From Archangium gephyra (GTDB lineage: Bacteria > Myxococcota > Myxococcia > Myxococcales > Myxococcaceae): a DNA stretch of 64,000 bases. The DNA is taken from contig QFQP01000034.1 in the NCBI GenBank assembly GCA_003243425.1, positions 1 to 64,000 on the forward strand, in the 5' to 3' direction. Made by a program: the position numbers and the translations under genes. Each line of letters starts with the position of its first letter. The stretch's first letter is position 1. The notes below the pieces were generated by a model, which did no database searches, was not told where the DNA came from, and saw only the letters and a list, made by a program, of their open reading frames with translations. Positions 54,427-62,330 of the stretch are shown piece by piece.

Positions 54427-54600
54427 TCAGGACAAATCAGCCGTCGCCGAGGCCTTGCCGCCTGAGACCTCTGCAACGCCGATACTTTTCAGCGTGGCGA
54501 GGTACTTCGCGAACGTGTCGCCCCCAAACGGCGTAGCCGGAGAGCAGCCCCACCTGGTGCGCGTGAGCGGGGTGGGCGCGCGAGCGTCTCGCGCGTAGGA
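54427..54600 (-). pseudogene. Decayed duplicate of the HerA-like gene end
   Basis: Reverse strand codes DTFAKYLATLKSIGVAEVSGG... SATADLS, very close to the end of the protein at 55445 (TFAKYLSTLKSIGVVEVSGG). Upstream, PTPLTR continues in frame, but LLSGYA is readable only in another frame, so a one-base loss and a one-base gain bracket it. It is not a functional gene. It lies directly right of the restriction-modification cassette, 0.85 kb from the intact copy. The rest of the 309-bp gap before 54728 has no gene. Confidence 0.75.
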
Positions 54601-54626
54601 GCGGCGTGGACACTCCAGGCGAATTC

Positions 54627-54644
54627 TCACTTCATGAGAAGTGA
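54627..54644. promoter_or_regulatory. Operator-like palindrome
   Basis: TCACTTC-ATGA-GAAGTGA, a perfect 7-bp dyad with a 4-base centre. It contains CACTTCATGA, which also occurs at 61861-61870 in the proposed switch. It lies upstream of the gene at 54728, so it may be another site for the same regulator. Confidence 0.45.
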
Positions 54645-54727
54645 AGCCGATTGATTGCGCCTCAAACGATTCGCGCCTACGGAGAGAGCGTCACTCGTGA
54701 ATCGGGGCTCACCTCGGGGGAGAAGAG

Positions 54728-55171
54728 GTGGAGCGAATGTCGTGGAAGTCAGAGCTGCGGGCGCACTTGATGTGGGCAGCACGCAACATCGAAGCTGATG
54801 AGCGGCTGGCGGAAGAGACAGACGATGAGCGGCGCGAAGAACTCGCCCGTGCGGCCGGTACGGCAGCGAGGGTGTTCAGGTTCGCGCGTACGGAGCTGCA
54901 TCGTCTCGAGCTGGCGGTGTCTCTTGATGTCACCGGTACAGGGCATCGGCTCTCTGTCGCAGATGCGTTCCTCGAGACCGGCCTGATGGCGAATGGCCTC
55001 GCAATGAAGGTCGGTCGGGAATCCGGAATCGTCGACCTTCTGCATGTTGAGGGCGGCTCAGTGGTCGATGGCCAGCGGCGGGCAATCGGAGCGTTCGAAC
55101 CCTACTTTGGGAAGCTCGTCGTTGACCTGGTCACCCACGCAGCGGGCGGGCACGTTTCAGCTCGCGCGTGA
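54728..55171 (+). CDS. Phage hypothetical protein
   Basis: 147 residues (GTG 54728, or ATG 54737). Helical acidic N-terminus (SELRAHLMWAARNIEADERLAEE), no membrane segment, no recognised family. Its end overlaps the end of the convergent small gene at 55131. Confidence 0.55.
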   Translation: MERMSWKSELRAHLMWAARNIEADERLAEETDDERREELARAAGTAARVFRFARTELHRLELAVSLDVTGTGHRLSVADAFLETGLMANGLAMKVGRESGIVDLLHVEGGSVVDGQRRAIGAFEPYFGKLVVDLVTHAAGGHVSARA

Positions 55172-55448
55172 GCGATGGCGTCGCCTTCGACCGCCCCCGC
55201 TTGTCCCATGTCCACGCGTGTTCGCGACCGCCGACGACCGCCCCTGGTGTCACCCGGATGACGCGGAGACGCCGGGGTCGCAGCGTCTCGCGCCCTGGCT
55301 GCAACTGCTCCTCGAGCTCCAGCGCGACAATGAGGTAGCGACCACGTCGCGAGCGAAGCTGATCGCCCACGGCTGGCGCGCGACCGACCCACTCGCGCAC
55401 AGTCACCCAGCGGGCGCGCGCGAGCGACGGAAAGAGGTCCCGGTTCAC
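55131..55448 (-). CDS. Small phage protein coupled to the HerA-like gene
   Basis: 105 residues, GTG 55448 overlapping the HerA-like stop (GTGA). WVTVREWVGRAPAVGDQLRSRRGRYLIVALEL looks like a small beta fold with basic patches, common among short early phage proteins. Same transcript as the ATPase. Confidence 0.55.
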   Translation of the reverse strand: MNRDLFPSLARARWVTVREWVGRAPAVGDQLRSRRGRYLIVALELEEQLQPGRETLRPRRLRVIRVTPGAVVGGREHAWTWDKRGRSKATPSLTRELKRARPLRG

Positions 55449-57142
55449 GCCGAAAAGAGATCCGCTGTGGCCGAGACCTTGCCGCCGGAGACCTCCACAA
55501 CGCCGATGCTCTTCAGGGTGGAGAGGTACTTCGCGAAGGTCCCGCCCTTTGATTCGTAGCCGGTGCGTTCGCCGAGCTCCGCGCGCTCGAGGCTCTCGGG
55601 GTACACGTCGACGAGTTCGTCGAACATGCGTCGCTCACCACCGCCCAGCTTCGCGCGCCACATGAGGACGACGTCGGTGATGGGCGCCACGTCGCCGGCA
55701 GCCGCCACGCCGGCGGCGGTCGCTGAGAGCTGATCGCCGCTCGTCACGACGAAGCCACCCGACTTCAGCGTGGAGAGGTACTTCGCGAACGTGCCGCCGC
55801 CGGCGGCGTAGCCGGAGAGCATGGCCACCTGGTTGCGTGTGAGCGGCGTCGGGTGACGTGAGACGAGCGCCTCGAGCATCGCGCGCTCACCACCACCCAA
55901 CCCCTGCCCGCCTTGCTGGTCGCTTCGAGCGCGAGCTGCAGGGCGCTGGCGCGGCTCCGGTCGCGGCACGGGCGGTCGTCGGGTGTTGTAGCCGTTCGCG
56001 TCCTGTGGCGTGCCGGGGCGCGTGACCTGGCGAAGCGCCTCGATGATGGGCGTGACGACCGACTGCATCGCCTCTGCAGCACGACCGTGCGCGGCGACCA
56101 CTTCTCGCAGCGCGTTCACTTCTTTCTCGCCGAGCACCGGCTTCTCGATGATGCGCTCCACGGGCGCCGGCGCCGCTGGCTTCGCCGCGAGCTGCCGCTC
56201 GAGCTCGACGATGCGCTTCCGGAGCGCCTTCGGGTCGTCCTTCTCCGCTTCCTCCATCGCGGAGCCCATCGCGGCGCGGAGCTGCTCGACGTCGACGGGC
56301 GCGAGCACCTTCGGCGCCGTCGGCTTGCCACCGAACTTCGGCGTCTCGCTCGAGTCGAAGGTCGTCTTCGCTGCGATGCGCACCGCCTTCGTCACCTGCA
56401 GCCAGCCTGGTGAAACCGCGTACGCCACGCCCTTCGCGAGCGACGGGAGTTCCTTCACGAGCTCGCCGCCGCCGTGCTGATCAAACCAGTCACGAAGGGC
56501 CTTGCGCTCGTGCTTGCCGACGGTGCGGAAGGCGAAGCACAGCGCCGCCTGGTTGAGTGTCTTCTTCGTCACCGCCTGAGGCATCTGTGAAATCTGGCTG
56601 CTGCCGATGCCGTAGTTGCGGCCGACGCGCACGATGCGCTCGAGGCGGTGCAGCATCGTGGCCGCCATCGGGTCGGGCGGGAGCCGCTCCGGAAGGAACG
56701 TGTGGGCTTCCTCGAGGAACAGATGCACGGGCGTCGGGTTGCGCTTCTTGCGGTCGAAGAAGCGCTCCGCGAAGTCGCGCACGAACTGATGCATCTGGCC
56801 GACCGTGAAGTCGGACACGTCGAGCACCGCGCTCACGCCGCGGTCGACGAGCACGTCGGCGACGATCGCGCCGGCGGTGTGCGTGAGCGGCACGTCACCG
56901 TGAATGCCGCCGAACACGGTGATGGGGTAACCGGCCTTCTTCCCGTCGGCCGACGAGCGCAGTCCCCACCACGGGCCCACCGGGTCAAGCACCACGACCT
57001 GGGCGCCGAGCTCGAGCATCTGTTCCGCGAGCACGCCGGCGGCGTAGGTCTTCCCTCCTCCGCTCTGGCCCAGGAACGCGAGCCGCTCGGTGATGGCGTC
57101 GAGCGGCAGCTCCAAGTCTTCACTGATGCGGAGCGCCTTCAT
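55445..57142 (-). CDS. HerA-like ATPase with two C-terminal winged-helix-like repeats
   Basis: 565 residues from ATG 57142 with GGAG upstream. P-loop GQSGGGKT at 25-32, Walker B HLFLEEAH at about 140-147, IGSSQISQMPQAV sensor-like region, all as in HerA/FtsK-type DUF87 ATPases. A Pro/Arg linker follows, then two modules sharing TFAKYLSTLKS (about 470-500 and 532-565), probably small DNA-binding domains. Such phage ATPases may pump or handle DNA. A third, decayed module copy lies at 54427. Confidence 0.82.
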   Translation of the reverse strand: MKALRISEDLELPLDAITERLAFLGQSGGGKTYAAGVLAEQMLELGAQVVVLDPVGPWWGLRSSADGKKAGYPITVFGGIHGDVPLTHTAGAIVADVLVDRGVSAVLDVSDFTVGQMHQFVRDFAERFFDRKKRNPTPVHLFLEEAHTFLPERLPPDPMAATMLHRLERIVRVGRNYGIGSSQISQMPQAVTKKTLNQAALCFAFRTVGKHERKALRDWFDQHGGGELVKELPSLAKGVAYAVSPGWLQVTKAVRIAAKTTFDSSETPKFGGKPTAPKVLAPVDVEQLRAAMGSAMEEAEKDDPKALRKRIVELERQLAAKPAAPAPVERIIEKPVLGEKEVNALREVVAAHGRAAEAMQSVVTPIIEALRQVTRPGTPQDANGYNTRRPPVPRPEPRQRPAARARSDQQGGQGLGGGERAMLEALVSRHPTPLTRNQVAMLSGYAAGGGTFAKYLSTLKSGGFVVTSGDQLSATAAGVAAAGDVAPITDVVLMWRAKLGGGERRMFDELVDVYPESLERAELGERTGYESKGGTFAKYLSTLKSIGVVEVSGGKVSATADLFSA

Positions 57143-57394
57143 CGCGAAATCTCCGTGGTTCGCCAACTCCAAGACAACAATGTAGAATCCAAGGGTCGGT
57201 TCGGCGGGGGCATCGTGAAGAGTGTGTGGTGGGTGTCGGTGATGATTCTTCGCGTGTCGCGCTGCGTGACCGATTCCGCTCTTCGCCGATTCGAAACATT
57301 TCCTCTCCACACTGCACGAGCGTTGCCCGCGTGAAGCTCAACTGGCGCTTTCGTCACCGCGGGCTGACGGAGGCGCAACCCCACAGGAGGACGT

Positions 57395-57844
57395 ATGCAT
57401 CGAAGGTTGGAACGTCTGATTGCAGTGTCAGCAGCGATAGTGGCGTTGAGCGCGCAGTCCGCAGATCCGAGGCCGGACGGCGGGACGGACGCCCAGAAGG
57501 ACCATCCGAAAACGTACGTGGTCTGTGCAGGAAACGCCGACGGCGGTGCGTGTGTCCCCAGTGCAATCGTCGCCTGCTTCATCGATACCAACAGCAGCAA
57601 CCCGGCTCCCACGTGGTTCTTCACAAAAACAGAGGTCCGGCTGGATCTGCTGGAACTCACAGGACGACTGAAACCCGGTGCCAAGCAGGATTTCGAAAAG
57701 CGTCGTGAGGCGAAATTCGGGGCATGGTCGAATCCGTCTTGCGGACTTAGGGGTGGCCCAGGCTGGTACCTCGACCACATCAACGCATGTAAACAGGGCG
57801 AAAACGGCATCATGCCCTGCGCCATCGCAATCGGCGAACGATAG
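57395..57844 (+). CDS. Secreted Cys-containing phage protein, possible lysogenic conversion factor
   Basis: 149 residues; ATG 57395 follows AGGAGG at a good distance. Signal peptide LIAVSAAIVALSAQSA, then a mature part with several Cys in likely pairs (VVCAG, GACVP, IVACF, PSCGL, HINACK, MPCAI). No recognised family. Transcribed against the neighbouring early genes, which is typical of a cargo gene expressed in the lysogen. The 252-bp gap before it holds only its upstream region and that of the ATPase. Confidence 0.6.
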   Translation: MHRRLERLIAVSAAIVALSAQSADPRPDGGTDAQKDHPKTYVVCAGNADGGACVPSAIVACFIDTNSSNPAPTWFFTKTEVRLDLLELTGRLKPGAKQDFEKRREAKFGAWSNPSCGLRGGPGWYLDHINACKQGENGIMPCAIAIGER

Positions 57845-57956
57845 CGCTCGAGCGGCTCCGCATGGCCAGTGCGGAGCCGCCCGCGCTCGACCGCCTCGAA
57901 CGTAGGCTGTGCGGCGAGGTCACGTTCGATGTCCGGCATCGGCAGGTGAGCGGGTG

Positions 57957-58514
57957 TCACACGGCGGTCCTCCGCCACAGCCCGAAGCCTTCATCGGTGC
58001 CCAGCTCGCGCTCGAGGCGCTCGAGCTCCACGCCGCCGAGTGCCCACAGCTGCTGGTGACCGCGGCACGGAATCGCGGTGTGCAGCTGGCGCACGTTGCT
58101 GAGCTTCCAGCCGAACCGACCGACCCACCAGGGCCGCTGCTCCGGAGCGAGGTCGGTGACCTTGTGAGCGATGCCGTCGAAGCGCGCGACTGCGACGATG
58201 GCGCCGTAGGCGATCCACCGGTTCACGTGCGCGACTTCGAACGTCGGCACCTTGTCGATGACGCCGGCAGCTCGAGCACGCGTTCGCATGTCGAGCCAGT
58301 CGCTCTGCACACCGCCCTGCTTCACCGCGGCGTGAATCACCAGGTCATCGCCTGGCTGCAGTTGCTTCCAGCTCGGAACCCAGTCGCGGTTCTCGACGAG
58401 CTTCCACCCGTGGGCCACGCCGAAGGCCCACGGCTGCCAAAGCGTGAGAGCCAGCAACGGCTTCTTCTTGTCCCACGTCGCGGCGTGCGTGACCTGCGTC
58501 TTCTGTTCGTTCAT
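57957..58514 (-). CDS. ASCH-domain protein
   Basis: 185 residues. LLALTLWQPWAFGVAHGWKLVENRDW is the ASCH/PUA-like motif (LTLWQPWA..v..G.K..E.R.w), seen in RNA-binding and phage-encoded proteins. ATG 58514 overlaps the previous stop (TGATG). It may read nucleic acid or modified bases. Confidence 0.8.
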   Translation of the reverse strand: MNEQKTQVTHAATWDKKKPLLALTLWQPWAFGVAHGWKLVENRDWVPSWKQLQPGDDLVIHAAVKQGGVQSDWLDMRTRARAAGVIDKVPTFEVAHVNRWIAYGAIVAVARFDGIAHKVTDLAPEQRPWWVGRFGWKLSNVRQLHTAIPCRGHQQLWALGGVELERLERELGTDEGFGLWRRTAV

Positions 58515-58828
58515 CACGGTTCCACCTCGAGTTCATGCGCCACGCGGTCGACCGCGGCCGCGAGGTCACGCGGGAGCGACCGTCGTTGTTCGCGTTCGGC
58601 CTGCAGTCGATAGCCCTCGTCGACGGCGCCCTGGAGCGCGCGCTGCAGCGTGCGCGCAGCGGTGAGCGAGAGCTGCAACCGGGAGTCACCCTTCGCATCG
58701 CGGCGGCTGTCTCGAGTCACCACCAGCGTCACGGAGTCGGCATCGGGCCGAAGGCGCAGCGCGACGAGATGCGTGCTGCCGGCGACGAGATGCTGAAGCG
58801 CTTCGACGCGGCTGTTCCTGGTGCTCAC
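58514..58828 (-). CDS. Phage hypothetical protein
   Basis: 104 residues, GTG start overlapping the previous stop. The N-terminal half is beta-like (VALRLRPDADSVTLVVTRD), the rest helical. Unrecognised. Part of a run of coupled genes from 59412 to 57957. Confidence 0.55.
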   Translation of the reverse strand: MSTRNSRVEALQHLVAGSTHLVALRLRPDADSVTLVVTRDSRRDAKGDSRLQLSLTAARTLQRALQGAVDEGYRLQAEREQRRSLPRDLAAAVDRVAHELEVEP

Positions 58829-59412
58829 GAGCGCCTCGCTTCCGCGATGAGCTCCGCCAGTCGCGCCTTCTGCTGACCGATGCCCAGTCCCTTCAGCGGC
58901 CGGTCGCCGACGTCGGCAAGGGAGCGGTCATGCCTCGCGATGGGTCGCGAGTACGTGTCGGGCGCCAACCACAGGCACTTCCCGAACTGCTGCGCGAGCT
59001 CGAGCTTCAACGCCGACGCGACGACAGCAGACCACGCCGGCGCCGCTCTCGCAGTGAGCTGCCAGTTGTACGGCTCGAGCTCGACGTCGGACGCGACGAC
59101 GCCGTGCATCGCCGACAGAATCACGAACCGCTCGGCGACGAGCTCCGCGAGCTGGCGGCTCAGCGTGAAGAGCTCACCGGTGTAGAGCTCGCGCGCCGGG
59201 GCTCGGCGGTTCAGCTTCGTCGCGCTGCAGGCGAGCACCGCCAGCGCGTACGGCTTCCGGCGCGCCAGGTGTTCGCCCTTCGCGAGTCGCACCAGGCGTT
59301 GCCACGCCTCACCAGGTAGCTCCACCCGCGCCGATGCGTCGCCGGCGGCGAGCTGCGCGTCGAGTTCCAGCAATTCGGCCTCGAGCTGAGAGGTCGCGTG
59401 TTCGTCACTCAT
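58825..59412 (-). CDS. DUF6884-like phage protein
   Basis: 195 residues from ATG 59412. LAVLACSATKLNRRAPARELYTGELF and FVILSAMHGVVASDVELEPYNWQL match the DUF6884 family found in phages and defence neighbourhoods. Function unknown. A C12 run lies 120 bp upstream. Confidence 0.7.
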   Translation of the reverse strand: MSDEHATSQLEAELLELDAQLAAGDASARVELPGEAWQRLVRLAKGEHLARRKPYALAVLACSATKLNRRAPARELYTGELFTLSRQLAELVAERFVILSAMHGVVASDVELEPYNWQLTARAAPAWSAVVASALKLELAQQFGKCLWLAPDTYSRPIARHDRSLADVGDRPLKGLGIGQQKARLAELIAEARRS

Positions 59413-59531
59413 CGTTGCTCCATCGAGGGAAGGAACTGATCGCGCGGCGTTCAGAGGGAGGACCCGAACGCCGCGCGACCCCACCGCAGGCACAATGCCC
59501 GCGGCGGCTACAAGACCGTCCACCGCGCGCC

Positions 59532-59543
59532 GGGGGGGGGGGG
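59532..59543. repeat. Homopolymer run of 12 G (C on the reverse strand)
   Basis: Twelve G in a row in the 200-bp gap between 59412 and 59614. Runs of this length slip during replication and can switch expression of nearby genes. It could also be a reading error. Confidence 0.6.
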
Positions 59544-59613
59544 AAGCGCGCGATGTGACGGGAGGCCCCAAGACGCGAGCTGCTGGGGGGATGGCGGGGC
59601 CTCGTACAAAGGT

Positions 59614-59829
59614 TCAGGCGGCAGAGAGCAGCTGCTCGGCGCCGAGCTCTGCGGTCACCTGCTGCTCAAGCTGTGTCGTCTCTTCCGGCATGCAACTCGC
59701 GCAGCCCGAATCACCACCGCGGAAGACGAAGAGCGCGGCGACGTGACCGCAACGACACGGGCCAGGCGGGTCGCAGAGAACGCCGCGACCATCGGGCCGG
59801 AGCGTGAGCTTGTACTGAACGGCGCTCAC
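59614..59829 (-). CDS. Small Cys-rich phage protein
   Basis: 71 residues, GTG 59829 overlapping the previous stop. CRCGH and CASCMP supply two Cys pairs that may bind zinc. Unrecognised. Confidence 0.5.
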   Translation of the reverse strand: MSAVQYKLTLRPDGRGVLCDPPGPCRCGHVAALFVFRGGDSGCASCMPEETTQLEQQVTAELGAEQLLSAA

Positions 59830-60098
59830 TTGACCGCCGCCTCGAGCTTGTCGAGCCACGCCTGGGCGACCTTCTTCTGCGTGCTGCGAAGAATCTCCTC
59901 GGGGTCCTGACCGAGCAGGCGCGCCATCTTCCGGAAGCGCACCATCACGTCGTCACGAGTTGCCGAGCCGCTGGAGCCCGCACGAACCGACGCCGGGGCG
60001 TCAGGCGACAGACAGCCCGACGAGCATTGCCCGCTGACGTTGATGGCGCGGAGGGTTTTCGAGCAGCCAGGTCGGCTGCAGGTCTTCAGATTCGGCAT
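59826..60098 (-). CDS. Small zinc-finger-like phage protein
   Basis: 90 residues. CSRPGCSK, CSSGC near the N-terminus, then a helical tail (VMVRFRKMARLLGQDPEEILRSTQKKVAQAWLDKLEAA). Function unknown. Confidence 0.55.
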   Translation of the reverse strand: MPNLKTCSRPGCSKTLRAINVSGQCSSGCLSPDAPASVRAGSSGSATRDDVMVRFRKMARLLGQDPEEILRSTQKKVAQAWLDKLEAAVK

Positions 60099-60101
60099 CG
60101 G

Positions 60102-60440
60102 TTACTCCGGTGTGAGGTTGGACCGCAGGGAGGCCGCCGCGGCGCGATCGAGCGCGTCACGTCGGGTGAAGTTCGTGGCGCCCGCTGGGGCTTCGCGCGT
60201 GAAGCTCGTGGAGCCGTGACGGTGCGGAAGCGCGTGCCCGGCGGGCAATGCGCACTGGCGCCCGGTATCGGCGTTGATCACTTTGCAGCTGCCGCGGAAG
60301 GTGTTCGTCGGAGCGCGGAGCGCTTCCGGCATCGGGGTCAGCGCAGGGTGCCGGAGACCGAGCGGGTTCTCAGGTGAAGGCTTCGCACTCGAGGGCGAAG
60401 GCGCGAGCTCGCTGGCGAGCAGTCGGTCGAAGAGGCTCAC
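60102..60440 (-). CDS. Phage hypothetical protein
   Basis: 112 residues, GTG start. Low-complexity Pro/Ala start, then FRGSCKVINADTGRQCALPAGHALPHRH, with two Cys and several His that could form a metal site (a CxxH-like pattern of small phage proteins). Confidence 0.5.
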   Translation of the reverse strand: MSLFDRLLASELAPSPSSAKPSPENPLGLRHPALTPMPEALRAPTNTFRGSCKVINADTGRQCALPAGHALPHRHGSTSFTREAPAGATNFTRRDALDRAAAASLRSNLTPE

Positions 60441-60496
60441 GCGCTCCTCGCGTTTCTGCGTTGACGGAGCGCGGCGTGCGTCGTCTCATTCCAGAC

Positions 60497-60910
60497 ATGC
60501 ACAAGCTCTCGTCGGTGTTGGTGGTGTCGTTGATTGCGTTGTCTGTCTTCGCGGCTTGCGGCCCGCGTGAGCCGTACGTCCCTCAGCCGCGCGAGATGAC
60601 TGCGCGAATCGAGAACGACTACGCGGAGAGCCTTTTCTCGCTCACCGTTCGCGTTGGTGGAGATGACGCGGGCGTCGTTCTCTTCACTGACGAACGAATC
60701 GCCGCGAACCGCAGCGCAACGGCGACGTTCCAAGCGACCACCGGCGACGAAGTGACGTTCGATTTCTCTGCGGTCAGCCTGGGGAGAGTGCAGCGCTTCC
60801 CGAACATCACGATGACGCCCGTGCCCGAAAGACAGGACACGATGGAGATCACCTACGACTTCGACCTCGCGACGGCCGACTTCGTCATCTATCGAAAATG
60901 GTCGTACTGA
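60497..60910 (+). CDS. Phage-encoded lipoprotein
   Basis: 137 residues. Signal peptide and lipobox LSVFAACGP, then a compact beta-rich domain (RIENDYAESLFSLTVRVGGDDAGVVL). Opposite in strand to its neighbours, so likely an independently expressed cargo gene. It may alter the host surface, for example against superinfection; that is inference. Confidence 0.6.
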   Translation: MHKLSSVLVVSLIALSVFAACGPREPYVPQPREMTARIENDYAESLFSLTVRVGGDDAGVVLFTDERIAANRSATATFQATTGDEVTFDFSAVSLGRVQRFPNITMTPVPERQDTMEITYDFDLATADFVIYRKWSY

Positions 60911-60942
60911 CGACGCGGGCCACGGAAGACGTTCGCGGGTGA

Positions 60943-61254
60943 TCACGTCATCACCTCGGCGTCTTTCACAGCCTGCCTCAGCGCGTGATGCAGGGAGCAC
61001 GCTTCGTCCCACGCCGCTCGCCACTCAGTGGGCGGCGTATGGCCATCGAGCATCGTGAACAGCCCGCCGCGTCGGTCGACGATGATTGTGAACGAGTGAC
61101 TTGAATCGCCGCCAGGCAGCTGGAACCACCGGCTGACGTGAAGGTCGCCCGCGCCCGACCACAACACCGTGAGCTGTCGCGCGTTCGCTACTTTCGCGGC
61201 CGCGAGTTGCACAGCCGTTGCCTTCGTCGGCTGAGTTGCGTCTCGCCGGCTCAT
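60943..61254 (-). CDS. Phage hypothetical protein
   Basis: 103 residues; ATG 61254 overlaps the stop of a small upstream gene (ATGA). Soluble, with LPGGDSSHSFTIIVDRRGGLFTMLDGH in the middle. Unrecognised. Last gene of the leftward early operon. Confidence 0.55.
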   Translation of the reverse strand: MSRRDATQPTKATAVQLAAAKVANARQLTVLWSGAGDLHVSRWFQLPGGDSSHSFTIIVDRRGGLFTMLDGHTPPTEWRAAWDEACSLHHALRQAVKDAEVMT

Positions 61255-61382
61255 CGACCGCCCGCCTTCGAGATAGCGGCATCGAGCAACGCGAACGCTG
61301 CGTCAGCGGCGACGGCGCGCGCTTCGTCTTCCGCGTAGCCGGTGCTCTCGGCGATCTCGCGAATGTCTTCACAACGTGACAA
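61251..61382 (-). CDS. Small acidic phage protein, 43 residues
   Basis: Reads SRCEDIREIAESTGYAEDEARAVAADAAFALLDAAISK, with TTG 61382 as the only start overlapping the previous gene end. Strongly helical and acidic, so unlikely to be noise. Coupled at both ends (14-bp overlap upstream, ATGA downstream). Unusual start codon keeps certainty moderate. Confidence 0.45.
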   Translation of the reverse strand: MSRCEDIREIAESTGYAEDEARAVAADAAFALLDAAISKAGGR

Positions 61383-61746
61383 GCGCGTACCCACGATTCG
61401 CCTTCAGCGCGGCGAGCAGCTCACTCGAGAGCTCAACGGCCGCGTCGCGAGAGTCCATGGCGACGCCGAGCGCATCGAGAAACAGCTCCGCGTGAGTACC
61501 GAGTTGGTGCGCCAACACGTCGTGCTCGAGCAGCAGCCCTCGAACCATGCGACGAAGTTCGGTGTCGCTCGCCGACGGCGGTCCAGAGCCCAGCCAGGCA
61601 CGAGCAGAAGCCACCGGCGAGTTGCTCAATTCGCGGCAGCCGGCGCACACGTCTATCGTCTCGGCATCTGCGCGGGCCGCAGAAGCGCTGAAGCTGCGCC
61701 TCCGACACCTCGAGCAGACGCCGACAATCAGCGTCTCTTCGTTCAT
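61369..61746 (-). CDS. Phage protein with Cys pairs
   Basis: 125 residues. VGVCSRCRRR and VCAGCREL form a probable zinc site at the N-terminus. The rest is helical. First gene of the leftward operon, about 100 bp from the proposed switch. Confidence 0.6.
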   Translation of the reverse strand: MNEETLIVGVCSRCRRRSFSASAARADAETIDVCAGCRELSNSPVASARAWLGSGPPSASDTELRRMVRGLLLEHDVLAHQLGTHAELFLDALGVAMDSRDAAVELSSELLAALKANRGYALVTL

Positions 61747-61848
61747 GGTTCCCCGCTCGACCTCTGTTTCCAGCTCTCGACTTCAGCCTTGGAGGCTGAC
61801 TCGCCACCGCGTCGCCCGACTCGCCCGTCTACACAGCACTTCACGGTA

Positions 61849-61903
61849 GACTAAATAGTTCACTTCATGATTGACGGTCAAGTCGATTGTGAACTAAACA
61901 GTC
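61849..61903. promoter_or_regulatory. Symmetric divergent promoter/operator region, likely phage switch
   Basis: A 55-bp imperfect palindrome centred on G61876 (TTGAC-G-GTCAA). Outer arms GACTAAATAGTTCAC (61849) and GTGAACTAAACAGTC (61889). Rightward promoter: -35 TTGACG 61871, -10 TAAACA 61895, 18-bp spacer. Leftward promoter on the other strand: -35 TTGACC at 61881, -10 TATTTA at 61857, 18-bp spacer. Each arm also contains ACTAAAYAGT and covers one -10. A bound regulator would block both. Confidence 0.75.
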
Positions 61904-61907
61904 GACC

Positions 61908-62249
61908 ATGGAATTGACCGCCAGTGACCCTTCGTCTACGCCGGTCTCGATGGCCAAGAAGAATGGACCGCCGCGCACGAAACTCCCGGGAGGGATGTCG
62001 GCGCCGATCCACTTGGTCGAGGCGCTGAACCTTGTCGTTGCGTTGAAGACCGAGGCTTACGAGGTCATGGGCTCAACGACGAAGGTGTCGCCGTCGGACG
62101 TGATCGCCGACGCGCTCGACGCATGGCTGCGGAACTGGGTGAGCCAACACGGCGCTCTTCCGTACTCCGAAGGTGAACGCGCGGACTACGTTCGCAAGCT
62201 CGCCGGAACGCTGCGACAAGAGCTGCGCTCCGAACTCTCCGACAGCTGA
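61908..62249 (+). CDS. Small putative DNA-binding regulator
   Basis: 113 residues, start only 4 bp after the switch palindrome, so it is very likely controlled by it. The middle to C-terminal part (HLVEALNLVVALKTEAYEVM, VSPSDVIADALDAWLRNW) resembles the helical half of ribbon-helix-helix or CopG-like proteins. Assignment as switch regulator is inference from position plus shape. Confidence 0.55.
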   Translation: MELTASDPSSTPVSMAKKNGPPRTKLPGGMSAPIHLVEALNLVVALKTEAYEVMGSTTKVSPSDVIADALDAWLRNWVSQHGALPYSEGERADYVRKLAGTLRQELRSELSDS

Positions 62250-62330
62250 TCCGCTGACACGCAGCCTTCGCGTGCTCACGGACAGTGGTTCGCGCGCACA
62301 CGTTCTTCACCCGTAGTGCCCGGAGGCCTC

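Noticed and set aside
55044..55559. 171-residue forward frame
   Set aside because: Antisense to the HerA-like gene end and to the coupled 105-residue gene; composition like a shadow frame.
57139..57978. 279-residue reverse frame over the secreted Cys-rich gene
   Set aside because: The forward gene has a signal peptide and AGGAGG ribosome site; the reverse frame has neither.
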